A stretch of 12,910 nucleotides of DNA from Alphaproteobacteria bacterium (GCA_022822575.1 JAJEBJ010000377.1:1-12910); one strand, 5' to 3'; positions 6,305 through 12,910 are shown, counted from the first letter of the stretch. Numbers and translations: made by a program. The notes: a model not told the origin generated them from the sequence alone.

Positions 6305-7200
6305 GTAGAAGTCTGCCGTTCTCGCAGAGGTCCACGGGCGTGCAGGGAGCCACCTGTGATCCAGTCCGCCAGTGGATTGCACCTGGCCCAGCGACTGGCG
6401 TATCCCGCCAGAGTGTCGAATGCGACGTCATCATGTTCGCAAAAGAAGTCGATCAGGCGCTCCAGCATCATCAGCCGGTGGCCACGTCCGATCACCTGGG
6501 GATGCATGGTGAGATTGTAGATGCCACCTGGCACATGGGCATGAGCCCATGTGAATTCCTGGCGCCAGATCTCCTCGACATGAAAGGCGGGCTTGAGGCC
6601 GCCTCCGGTGCTGTCGAGTTCGAAATAGGGAAAGTCATCGAGCCCCCAGGTGACCGGCAGTTCGACGACGTCGAGATGTGCGCCGAACTCATAAGGCTCA
6701 GTGGCCGGGGCCTTGTCCCCGGTCCGCATGTAGTACGGTGTGAAATCGTCTCCCATGAGACTCGAATCGTAGAGAAAGCCGAATTCCTCAAGGAGGTCCG
6801 CTGTACGTTCGCTGAAATCCCAGGCCGGTGACCGGTAGCCCACGGGCCGTACGCCGCAGGCCTTGTCGAGAGCCTCGAAACCCCGCTCCAGGTTGCGCCG
6901 TTCCCCCGCTTCGTCAAAGTCCGCCGGGTTTTCGTGAACCCAGCCGTGATGGGCGATTTCGTGACCGCCGTCGTGGATGGCCCTCACCAGGTCAGGCCAG
7001 GCAAGAGCCGTGTGTCCGGGTATGCAGAAGGTCGCCAGGATCGAACGACGCTGGAGCAGGTCGAGAATGCGGGGGATGGCAACGGCACCGAATTCGCCCC
7101 GGGAAATCTCGCTGGGATTGCTCGACCGGTAGGAGCCGATCCACACCGACATGGCATCGAAATCAAAGGTCAGACAACAGGTCAGGCGTGGTTGGTCCAT
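6301..7200 (-). CDS. NodB-type (polysaccharide deacetylase family) hydrolase, PuuE/HpPgdA-like
   Basis: Metal-dependent hydrolase with the carbohydrate esterase 4 fold, 299 residues, no signal peptide, hence cytoplasmic. Motif 1 TFDFDA is at 11-16 (Asp13/Asp15), motif 2 HHGWVHE at 84-90 gives the metal histidines His85 and His89, and motif 3 GYRSPAW (121-127) carries Arg123. Later motifs are LPVTWGLDDFPYF (181-193) and LTMHP (230-234, His233). The TFDFDA motif and domain length match the branch with PuuE allantoinase and HpPgdA-like proteins, which act on cyclic ureides, imides or small amides as well as on glycans. The SD GGAGGG (7209-7214) sits inside the last codons of the MoaD-like gene 8 nt from this ATG. 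Its stop overlaps the next ATG. Substrate unknown; the context suggests a small amide. Confidence 0.88.
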   Translation of the reverse strand: MDQPRLTCCLTFDFDAMSVWIGSYRSSNPSEISRGEFGAVAIPRILDLLQRRSILATFCIPGHTALAWPDLVRAIHDGGHEIAHHGWVHENPADFDEAGERRNLERGFEALDKACGVRPVGYRSPAWDFSERTADLLEEFGFLYDSSLMGDDFTPYYMRTGDKAPATEPYEFGAHLDVVELPVTWGLDDFPYFELDSTGGGLKPAFHVEEIWRQEFTWAHAHVPGGIYNLTMHPQVIGRGHRLMMLERLIDFFCEHDDVAFDTLAGYASRWARCNPLADWITGGSLHARGPLRERQTST

Positions 7201-7205
7201 TCTCC

Positions 7206-7457
7206 CTACCCTCCATCGATCGGAGGCATGACGACGAGGCGGTCGCCGTCAGCGAGCCGGAGGTCCGACCGCCCTGCTTCCCTGACAACACGATCGTTGA
7301 CCAGAATCAGCGCCGGCCGCTCCTGCAATGGCCCGAGACGTGCGAGGGCGCCGGCAAGTGTCGTGTTCTCCGCCAGATCCCACTCGCCCCTGCCGTCGGC
7401 GTTGATGTCGTGAACGGTCTCGCCCGCGTAGGCGGCGAGCCTTACCGATATCCTCAT
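7206..7457 (-). CDS. MoaD/ThiS-family small sulfur-carrier-like protein
   Basis: A ubiquitin-fold protein of 83 residues starting MRISVRLAAYAGE and ending MPPIDGG. The C-terminal Gly-Gly is the site that is adenylated and thiocarboxylated in MoaD and ThiS. The body has the usual pattern LAENTTLAGALARLG, PALILVNDRVV and LADGDRLVVMPP. The ATG at 7457 overlaps the AOR stop as ATGA, so it is translationally coupled to the tungsten/molybdenum enzyme. An upstream in-frame start at 7511 would lie within the AOR gene and lacks support. The likely job is sulfur transfer for the pterin cofactor, probably the AOR partner's. No MoaE-like gene is nearby. Confidence 0.87.
   Translation of the reverse strand: MRISVRLAAYAGETVHDINADGRGEWDLAENTTLAGALARLGPLQERPALILVNDRVVREAGRSDLRLADGDRLVVMPPIDGG
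7209..7214 (-). promoter_or_regulatory. Shine-Dalgarno site of the deacetylase gene, inside the MoaD-like gene
   Basis: The GGA GGG codons for the terminal Gly-Gly of the MoaD-like protein also form the SD sequence for the next gene, 8 nt from its ATG at 7200. This explains the tight 5-nt spacing between stop and start. Confidence 0.55.
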
Positions 7458-9280
7458 GACAATCCGAGACGATGAAGGGTCTGGCCGCGTGGCGCACCCT
7501 TCTCGTCCCACCCACGCAATTCGTAGTAGTCATCCAGCATGTCGCCCAATCGGGCCACCATGCCTTTTGCAGTTCCGCCTGGCGCCGGAACGTTCAACAT
7601 GCGATGCGGCAACGTGTCGTCGCTTCGCCCGAGACCGGCAGCGATGTTGAAGAGTCTCTCCAGGTTCCAGATTCTCTCACCCGTCTCGCGCAGGCGTTCC
7701 GGGGTCCACGAGGATGGAAGGGCGCCATCCAGCATGGCCGCAACCTTCTCGATGGAGACGGCAGCCGCCGTGAAGGCGCACAATCCCGATGAATCGAACA
7801 TCGCGGCCCGTTCGTCCTGGGTCGATCGCACGATGTCGGCCTTGCCCTCGAGATCGGTCGTGGCGAAGTCCGAGGCGAAGGGACTGGCGCGCAGGTGACA
7901 GGCGCCCCGGTTGGAGGTGGCGTAGGCAAGCGCCATGCCTTGCATCGCGCGTGGATCGTATCCGGGAAACTCCTGGCCCTTGACGGTCATCGAGAACTCC
8001 GGTCTCGCGAACCTCTCGCACAGCCTTGCCGCACCAAGTCCGATGTCGGCCCCGAACCCCACTCCGCTGGCGCAGGCCTCGACCATGGCGACGAGTCCTT
8101 CGGCGGAACCAAAGGAAAGATCGACACCTGTCTCGTCCATCGTCACGGCACCCGTCTCGAAGAGTTCCATCGCCGCCGCGAGGGCCCCTCCGAAGGAAAT
8201 CGTGTCCATCCCGTGTTCGTTGCACACGAAATTGGCAAAGGTGACGGCATCGATGTCGTCCACTCCCACCATGGCACCCAGCGCGAAGACGTTCTCGTAC
8301 TCGAGTCCGCCCGAAGCGGTGTGGTACCGCGGGCGCCCCTTCACCGAGAAGTGATCCGGATCGATCGTGGCAATGCGACCGCAGGCGATTGTGCAGGCAA
8401 AACAGGCCTTGTTGGTAACCAGATTGACGGTGCCGTTGGGGCCGTGAGGGCCTTGTGATGCCGCCACGTTCAGCCGCTTGGTTCCCTCGAACGTCACGTC
8501 GCGTTCGTTGCGCGTCGGCAGGCTGCCGTAACTGTGCGTCATGTCGAGCATGGCATGGGTGCCGTATCGTGCCAGACGTTCACGGGAAGGGTGTGCGGCA
8601 AGACCAGCCTTTGCCTCGGCAACGGCGGACATGAAGGCTGACGGGTCGCTGACCTGAACACCGCGGCTTCCTCGCGCGGCAATTGCCTTGAGATTCTTGG
8701 CTCCCATCACGGCGCCGACACCGGACCGGCCTGCGGCCCGGTGCAAGTCGTTGACGACGCAGGCAAAGCGCACACGCTGTTCCCCTGCCCTGCCGATGGA
8801 GGCAATCTTCACGGAGGGGTCCTGGAGTTCCGCCCTGATGGCCGGTTCGACTTCCCAGACAGAGCGTCCCCACAGGTGGCGAGCGTCCCGCAACTCCACC
8901 CGGTCGTCATCGATCCACAACCACACCGGATGAGGCGAGGCTCCCTCGACAATCACCATGTCCCAGCCAGCCAGCTTGATCTCGGCGCCGACCTTGCCAC
9001 CGGAATTGGAACAGGCGATGGCATTGGTCAGCGCACCCTTGGTGATGACAGAGTAGCGTCCCGCCGTTGGCGCCATGGTGCCCGTGAGCGGACCGGTCGC
9101 GAAGATCAGCACGTTGCCGGGCGCGAGGGAATCCACCGCCGGATCCATCAGTTCCATCAGATACTTCGATGCCAGTCCCCGTTGCCCGAGGAACTGTTCG
9201 GCCCAGTCCTGATTCAGCTGCTCTCCTTCGCAGCGACCATTGCCAAGATCGACCCGCAACACCCGACCGGTCCAGCCCAT
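7454..9280 (-). CDS. Aldehyde:ferredoxin oxidoreductase (AOR) family tungsten/molybdenum enzyme
   Basis: Cytoplasmic oxidoreductase that binds a bis-pterin tungsten (or molybdenum) centre and one 4Fe-4S cluster. In the family it oxidises aldehydes to acids, or runs in reverse. The 608 residues start MGWTGRVLRVDL, the standard AOR N-terminus. ATGPLTGTMAPTAGRYS (61-77) and AGRSGVGAVMGAKNLKAI (183-200) are pterin-binding signatures. The cluster cysteines are Cys293, Cys296 and Cys300 in KACFACTIACGR, plus Cys501 in SSGLCAFT. These positions agree closely with those of the Pyrococcus enzyme. GYDPRAMQGMALAYATSNRG (440-459) is the conserved active-site stretch. The SD AAGGA at 9287-9291 precedes the ATG. 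A dedicated MoaD-like gene overlaps its stop. The substrate aldehyde is not known. Confidence 0.95.
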   Translation of the reverse strand: MGWTGRVLRVDLGNGRCEGEQLNQDWAEQFLGQRGLASKYLMELMDPAVDSLAPGNVLIFATGPLTGTMAPTAGRYSVITKGALTNAIACSNSGGKVGAEIKLAGWDMVIVEGASPHPVWLWIDDDRVELRDARHLWGRSVWEVEPAIRAELQDPSVKIASIGRAGEQRVRFACVVNDLHRAAGRSGVGAVMGAKNLKAIAARGSRGVQVSDPSAFMSAVAEAKAGLAAHPSRERLARYGTHAMLDMTHSYGSLPTRNERDVTFEGTKRLNVAASQGPHGPNGTVNLVTNKACFACTIACGRIATIDPDHFSVKGRPRYHTASGGLEYENVFALGAMVGVDDIDAVTFANFVCNEHGMDTISFGGALAAAMELFETGAVTMDETGVDLSFGSAEGLVAMVEACASGVGFGADIGLGAARLCERFARPEFSMTVKGQEFPGYDPRAMQGMALAYATSNRGACHLRASPFASDFATTDLEGKADIVRSTQDERAAMFDSSGLCAFTAAAVSIEKVAAMLDGALPSSWTPERLRETGERIWNLERLFNIAAGLGRSDDTLPHRMLNVPAPGGTAKGMVARLGDMLDDYYELRGWDEKGAPRGQTLHRLGLS

Positions 9281-9396
9281 GTCCCGTCCTTCCCCTCAAC
9301 ACGCCTCGCGAAGGCGCGGAGGATAGACCCATTCGGCCATTGCACCAAACACCTGGCCCACAAGACAGATGCTCGTATGAATCGGTGAATCGCCAA

Positions 9397-10737
9397 TCAC
9401 CACACCAGCGCGGTGTATCCGGCAAACACTGAACCCGCCGCGAGGACCATGACCGCACAGTAAAGTGCATTCCAGCGAGGAAACAGCCAACTCGAGACTC
9501 CGCTGCGGGCTGCGAGGACCAGATTGATTCCGGAGTACGGACTTCCGGCCGAACCAATGCCCCACCCCATCACGCAGACCGCAGCAAGAAGCGTTGGATC
9601 CGGTGATGCCTGCGACGTGACTGCGATAAGCGTGGTGACCGAGACCAGCGGGTGCACACCGGCCATTGCCGCGATGACAATACAAGCGAGAGCAAGGGTT
9701 GCATTGGCCGGAGTGAACGTGAAGTCTGGCACAATCAAAGGGTACGCGGACACCAGGCTGGTCAGCCCTCCTCCAAGCACCCCGGCAGCGAGAAAGAGGG
9801 TGAATTCACCACTCATGCCAGAGAGTTCGGTCAGCACGAAACGCTTCACGGTCCGGGTGGCGCTGGCGGTCCCGATTCGTGCCACGAGGACTGTCGCGGC
9901 GAGCGAAGGTGCAATCAACGCAACCAGCACCAGAATCGACAGCGACGGCCACATCCAGTGCATGATCGCTGTCAAGCACACGAGCGCAAACGGCAGCCAG
10001 AGACTCTCCAAACGAAATGGATACCCTTCGAATCTGGAGAGTGCCGCACCTTCCTCAAAGTAGCCGATGATGGCGAGAACAAGGAAGCCGATACAGGCGA
10101 GTGTCATGCCCGTCAGCACAAGCCCAAGGAAATGCACCCCCGGTACCAGGCCCAACGCGAGTGCCACTCCCCCGATGAATGGCGAGTAGTATGCAACCAT
10201 CGAGTATGAACGCCCGAGCATGGCCACCTCGCGACGCGTGAGTGGTGCTGACCGGGCCAGCCGTTCAGCGAACACCACCACGGCGGAAATGTTGATGACG
10301 GCGCCGAACAGGTGGACGCCTGCCATCGTACGCAAGTAGGCGCCCAAACCACGGGGCCCGGGTGTGCCTGCCCTTGCTGCTGTATCGGCAAGGTAGATGA
10401 GGCGCAAGAACGCCACTCCAGCGAGCACGGTGAGGATGGGCAGCGAGCCTCCAGTCGCGATTCCCCATGCAAGTTCACCACCGCGAACCGCGGCCAGCGC
10501 GATGCATGCAAGCCCGATCCCGAACATGAGCCCGACCTGCACCTGTGCGCGCAATGGCAGCCGGTTCCACACTGCGCACCCCGCGGCCCAGGCCGCCAAC
10601 ATGCCGACCTCGCGTGGAAACGCAGGTACCAGTCCATGCACGACGGAGGTCACGAGCATCGCGCTGATCATCAGTCCGGAAACTGCATCGCGACGACCAC
10701 ATGGCCAGACAAGCCTTGAAGAACTCGGCTTCGCCAA
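9397..10737 (-). CDS. Multi-spanning inner-membrane protein, putative transporter of unknown family
   Basis: A very hydrophobic protein, 446 residues from the TTG at 10737, with about eleven likely membrane segments; I cannot assign a family. Polar features within the membrane part include GVHFLG, LTELSGMSGEF, GVHPLVSVTTLIAV, and near the C-terminus GIGSAGSPYSGINLVLAARS (394-413). The last resembles the Ser/Gly/Pro re-entrant loops of ion-transporter superfamily carriers, so a secondary transporter is plausible. The start is chosen for its SD GGGGAGG at 10744-10750. The longer form from ATG 10812 adds a hydrophilic, Cys/Arg-rich stretch unlike a membrane-protein N-terminus. It lies 116 nt upstream of the AOR gene on the same strand and may share its transcript. 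Confidence 0.75.
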   Translation of the reverse strand: MAKPSSSRLVWPCGRRDAVSGLMISAMLVTSVVHGLVPAFPREVGMLAAWAAGCAVWNRLPLRAQVQVGLMFGIGLACIALAAVRGGELAWGIATGGSLPILTVLAGVAFLRLIYLADTAARAGTPGPRGLGAYLRTMAGVHLFGAVINISAVVVFAERLARSAPLTRREVAMLGRSYSMVAYYSPFIGGVALALGLVPGVHFLGLVLTGMTLACIGFLVLAIIGYFEEGAALSRFEGYPFRLESLWLPFALVCLTAIMHWMWPSLSILVLVALIAPSLAATVLVARIGTASATRTVKRFVLTELSGMSGEFTLFLAAGVLGGGLTSLVSAYPLIVPDFTFTPANATLALACIVIAAMAGVHPLVSVTTLIAVTSQASPDPTLLAAVCVMGWGIGSAGSPYSGINLVLAARSGVSSWLFPRWNALYCAVMVLAAGSVFAGYTALVW

Positions 10738-11026
10738 CCAACACCTCCCCACAGGACGGGGACAAGGTAGCAGAGTATGGTTCAACTCCGAACATCGACC
10801 CCTGATATGCATGCGAAATCATCGTGTTGTCGCACCATTCAGTATTGAGCGACCACCTGCCGATATCGCCACGTCGTCGTGTCACGTGCATCACAATGGG
10901 AATGTCGCTTCGACGGAAGAGTCCGAGCGGGATGCGTTCCTGGAGACGCCGTACACGACCAGGGCAGCGGCTGGATCAGCCAGACGCCAGGGTGTGAGTG
11001 CGACGCAAAGAGGACTTTCGTTGCGA
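10738..11026. other. 289-nt intergenic region between the MFS gene and the membrane-protein gene
   Basis: Both flanking genes are read leftward, so this is the leader of the membrane-protein gene and the 3' side of the MFS gene. I see the SD at 10744-10750 and no convincing sigma-70 promoter, terminator with a T-run, RNA gene or small gene with SD. Open frames here on either strand lack coding features. Confidence 0.45.
10744..10750 (-). promoter_or_regulatory. Shine-Dalgarno site deciding a TTG start for the membrane protein
   Basis: On the minus strand GGGGAGG lies 6 nt before the TTG at 10737. Its GGGGA can pair with TCCCC just upstream across a 7-nt loop, so the SD may be partly masked. 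There is no comparable SD in front of the ATG at 10812. Confidence 0.55.
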
Positions 11027-12193
11027 CTATCCCGAAAGTGTGGGCAGTGCCGGCTTCGCTCTCCGGATTTCCCGAACAAGAATTGCGAGGAACACCGCGC
11101 TCAGGAATGCAGCGAGCACCGGCATGCCATCCGGTCCGACCAACGCCATGGCGGCACCGCTCAGGGCAGGCGCGATGAAACTCCCGGAGGCCCACAGGAA
11201 CATGAAGCACGTGGTGATGCCGACGAGTTCACCGCCCCTGAAGCGCTCGCCCATCATCGCGAGCGCGACCGTGTAGGTGCTGCCGACCGTGGCGCCCATG
11301 AGACCCATCACAACAGTGCTCAGGAAACGGTCTCCGGCAACGAAGGGCAGCACGAGGAGCATCACGAGCGCGATGGCAATGCAGCCTGCAATGACCTTTG
11401 TGCGATTGATGCGGTCGGCCAGCCATCCGACGGGCAATTGGCCGATCACGGCTCCCACAATGAAGCTCGCGAGCAGAAGTCCGGCTGCCGCTTCGTCGAG
11501 ACCCTTGCGCAGTCCATAGACCACCAGCAGTGCCAGAACCGATTCGTCGATCAGGCCGAACATGAACGCGGCGATCATCAGGACAGGCGCGACGCGAATG
11601 AAGTACACCAGACGTGCCCTGTGATCACCGGTGATCGCGAGCGTCGTGCCGCGGCCAATCGCAAGAGGCACGAGGCCGGCGGCAATCACGGCGACACCGA
11701 CGTAGAGCGCAAGCCAACTGTCCGTACCGAGATAGCCGATTGCGAGGGGCCCGACAGCGAAGCCGCCGTGCTGGAAAACGGCCGCAATCGCGAGGGTCCT
11801 TCCGCGGCGCTTTTCCTCGGCGAGCTGGTTGAGCCAGATGTCGCCAGCCGTGAAGAGCATCTCGGAAAAGAAGCCCAGAAGGAAACGCAGAGGAAACCAA
11901 ATCCAGACATTGGGAAAAACAGGAAGCAGAGCGATGGTGACCAGCATTCCAATCCCGCCGATCACGATGACTCGCAGCAAGCCCTGGCGCTTGATGATTC
12001 TCGGCGCCACCGGGACCAGGAACAGGATGGCCATCATCTGCACGGAGGCGTTCAGGCCGTTGAGCCAGACGGGAACGCCCTGGTTCTCGAGCCAGATGCC
12101 GAGAAACGGCATGGTGAGGCCCATCGTCACGGTCACCGTGATGGTTGCCGCGATACAGGCCACCAGGCCCCGTCGACGCTGTGTGGGTGTCAT
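11027..12193 (-). CDS. Major facilitator superfamily (MFS) transporter
   Basis: Inner-membrane secondary transporter of 388 residues with the twelve-helix pattern of the family in two halves. Loop 2-3 carries a degenerate form of motif A (VAPRIIKRQGLLR), while GWLADRINRTKVI in the second half matches the motif well. The stretch SEMLFTAGDIWLNQLAEEKRRGRTLA recalls YcaD-type MFS proteins (WLNxLxxxxxRGR). The ATG at 12193 is chosen for the SD AAGGAG at 12199-12204 and because the preceding in-frame extension (to 12604) is non-coding in character. Substrate and direction are unknown. It is divergent from the DUF1989 gene, with a long shared upstream region. Confidence 0.88.
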   Translation of the reverse strand: MTPTQRRRGLVACIAATITVTVTMGLTMPFLGIWLENQGVPVWLNGLNASVQMMAILFLVPVAPRIIKRQGLLRVIVIGGIGMLVTIALLPVFPNVWIWFPLRFLLGFFSEMLFTAGDIWLNQLAEEKRRGRTLAIAAVFQHGGFAVGPLAIGYLGTDSWLALYVGVAVIAAGLVPLAIGRGTTLAITGDHRARLVYFIRVAPVLMIAAFMFGLIDESVLALLVVYGLRKGLDEAAAGLLLASFIVGAVIGQLPVGWLADRINRTKVIAGCIAIALVMLLVLPFVAGDRFLSTVVMGLMGATVGSTYTVALAMMGERFRGGELVGITTCFMFLWASGSFIAPALSGAAMALVGPDGMPVLAAFLSAVFLAILVREIRRAKPALPTLSG

Positions 12194-12245
12194 GCCCTCT
12201 CCTTGACCTGCCTCTAGAGCGTGTCGTCGCGGAAAACAATGAAAG

Positions 12246-12300
12246 TGTCCTGACATGACAGGCAATGACCGGGATTGACTACAGTGGTCCATGCAGGACA
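12246..12300. promoter_or_regulatory. Candidate operator: phased TGAC repeats inside an inverted repeat
   Basis: TGAC occurs at 12251, 12256, 12266 and 12276, that is with spacings of 5, 10 and 10 bp, so three copies face the same side of the helix. The array is enclosed by a perfect 7-bp inverted repeat, TGTCCTG (12246-12252) and CAGGACA (12294-12300). It lies 53-107 bp upstream of the MFS start, a normal place for a regulator site. No regulator gene is in the window. Confidence 0.35.
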
Positions 12301-12365
12301 AGTGAAGATCATGGATGCGGACGGCATGTACAGTTTCGACTGCCCAGTTCATCCGTATCGTGCCG

Positions 12366-12371
12366 TTGACA
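12366..12371 (+). promoter_or_regulatory. Possible -35 element upstream of the DUF1989 gene
   Basis: A consensus TTGACA hexamer is present, but no good -10 hexamer follows at 16-18 bp. The leader to the DUF1989 start would be over 300 nt. Weak support. Confidence 0.2.
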
Positions 12372-12467
12372 CCAGAACGTCCGGATGGAACCTCTCGCAG
12401 GTGTCCACGCAACGACGTTGGCCTGGACGCGCTCGCAACCTTATCCTGACAAGAGGAGGGGGCTGCC

Positions 12468-12557
12468 TTGAGACAAGTCAAATTGGACGATGTCGGGGAA
12501 CGTATCCGGAAGGATTCGCTTCCGACCGGGGCTCGATCCAGACAATGGACCAGGTGA
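12468..12557 (+). CDS. Possible 29-codon small gene or leader peptide
   Basis: A strong SD, AGGAGG at 12454-12459, lies 8 nt before a TTG that opens a frame beginning (M)RQVKLDDVGERIRKD and ending at TGA 12555-12557. The start region looks coding (mixed charged residues, good SD), but the product is short and matches nothing I recognise. It could be a leader peptide, the start of a gene broken by a frameshift, or chance. Confidence 0.25.
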   Translation: MRQVKLDDVGERIRKDSLPTGARSRQWTR

Positions 12558-12738
12558 TGCACCCCGGAACCGGAGCAATGAATGTGCCCGGGTCCCTCAC
12601 ACAACGCGTCGAAACAGACCGTCTGGCCTGCGTAAGCAGGACTGCTGCTGGTCGGTTCCTCTCAACCGGTGAATCACTGAGTGTCAGGTCGCGGCATCCG
12701 CGGAACATCACGTTTGCTTGCGTCGGCAAGAAGGTTTC

Positions 12739-12910
12739 ATGAACCGTCTGGTGCCAATTCCGCCTGCCGAGGCGCGTGGGGTTGCTGTCGAAGCAGGTGA
12801 CATCGTGCGAGTCGTCAATACGGAAGGTCACCAGGTCGTCGACACTTGGGCGTTTTGCACGGCAGACCCTCTCGAATTCCTGTCAATGGAACACAGCAGG
12901 TCCGCGACAT
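12739..12910 (+). CDS. DUF1989 domain protein (urea carboxylase-associated / carboxyguanidine deiminase family), 5' part only
   Basis: The first 57 residues run off the right edge. They start MNRLVPIPPAEARGVAVEAG and continue with DIVRVVNTEGHQVVD, then WAFCTADPLEFLSMEHSRSAT, which is the conserved N-terminal block of DUF1989 (the G-Q-V-x-D, F, D-x-x-E-x-x-S and H-x-R positions). The family includes the urea carboxylase-associated proteins and the CgdA/CgdB carboxyguanidine deiminase subunits, which act before urea/allophanate breakdown. The ATG at 12739 has a fair SD (AAGAAGG, 12728-12734), and the protein N-terminus has the usual distance to the domain. Which subgroup this belongs to cannot be told from the fragment. 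Confidence 0.82.
   Translation, partial: MNRLVPIPPAEARGVAVEAGDIVRVVNTEGHQVVDTWAFCTADPLEFLSMEHSRSAT

Larger units (their letters stand above)
12194..12738. other. 545-nt divergent intergenic region between MFS and DUF1989 genes
   Basis: It contains the MFS SD, a phased TGAC repeat array with a flanking inverted repeat (12246-12300), a TTGACA hexamer at 12366-12371 and a possible 29-codon small gene with an SD (12468-12557). A 6-bp hairpin CGGAAG/CTTCCG lies near 12508-12525. A long plus-strand frame (12275-12742) runs through it and ends as ATGA on the DUF1989 start, but its sequence matches no family I know. I looked for guanidine (ykkC-type) and other riboswitch cores and saw none. Confidence 0.5.

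Noticed and set aside
9281..9396. Promoter and CGCCT-TCGCG-AGGCG hairpin in front of the AOR gene
   Set aside because: The hairpin stem is only 5 bp and no convincing -35/-10 pair could be found. Read-through from the membrane-protein gene is equally possible.
10397..12217. A 606-codon open frame on the plus strand
   Set aside because: It runs antisense through the membrane-protein and MFS genes. Its translation is low in hydrophobic residues and rich in His, Arg, Glu and Gly, typical of the shadow of GC-rich membrane genes, and it matches no family.
12194..12604. N-terminal extension of the MFS gene up to 12604
   Set aside because: The extension is hydrophilic, Cys/His-rich and unlike MFS N-termini. 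The ATG at 12193 has a good SD and gives the normal MFS length.
12275..12742. 155-codon plus-strand frame in the MFS/DUF1989 gap taken as a whole gene
   Set aside because: The first half overlaps the candidate operator and looks non-coding, and there is no SD at its start. Only the ATGA junction at its end is suggestive, so it is kept as a finding and not as a gene.

Overview
The window looks like a piece of a GC-rich (roughly 60-65 percent by eye) alphaproteobacterial chromosome. This rests on the GC-rich codon use and on a tRNA-Val(GAC) whose sequence is of the type usual in that class. Genus-level placement is not possible from this sequence. No IS element, integrase, CRISPR array or phage gene is visible.

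Region 1 (1-3881, plus strand) is a compact operon. It starts with the last codons of an upstream gene. Then come a NitT/TauT-type ABC permease, its ATPase and a secreted substrate-binding protein with its own strong Shine-Dalgarno site. After a 12-bp perfect hairpin comes an amidohydrolase-2 family hydrolase with a GTG start. The arrangement suggests uptake of a small molecule followed by cytoplasmic metal-dependent hydrolysis or decarboxylation.

Region 2 (4149-5473, minus strand) holds a long ureohydrolase (agmatinase/arginase superfamily) just downstream of tRNA-Val(GAC). Its N-terminal extension and DRHID metal motif resemble the nickel-dependent guanidine hydrolases (GdmH) rather than ordinary agmatinases. 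It also carries a histidine-rich insertion. Its GTG start and SD site lie beside a predicted hairpin.

Region 3 (5549-10737, minus strand) reads right to left: an unassigned multi-spanning membrane protein, an aldehyde:ferredoxin oxidoreductase (AOR) family tungsten/molybdenum enzyme, a MoaD/ThiS-like small protein, a soluble NodB-type deacetylase, and a TerB plus J-domain (DjlA-like) protein. Two ATGA overlaps and a 5-nt gap tie the last four genes into one translationally coupled unit.

Region 4 (11027-12910) has an MFS transporter on the minus strand, then a 545-nt divergent intergenic region with a phased TGAC repeat array. At the right edge is the 5' part of a DUF1989 gene (urea carboxylase-associated / carboxyguanidine deiminase family).

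The most interesting hypothesis is that a GdmH-like enzyme, a NitT/TauT transporter and a DUF1989 protein in 13 kb mark a guanidine/urea-type nitrogen acquisition locus. It has the AOR-MoaD-deacetylase operon embedded in it. The family calls are firm; the shared pathway is inference.
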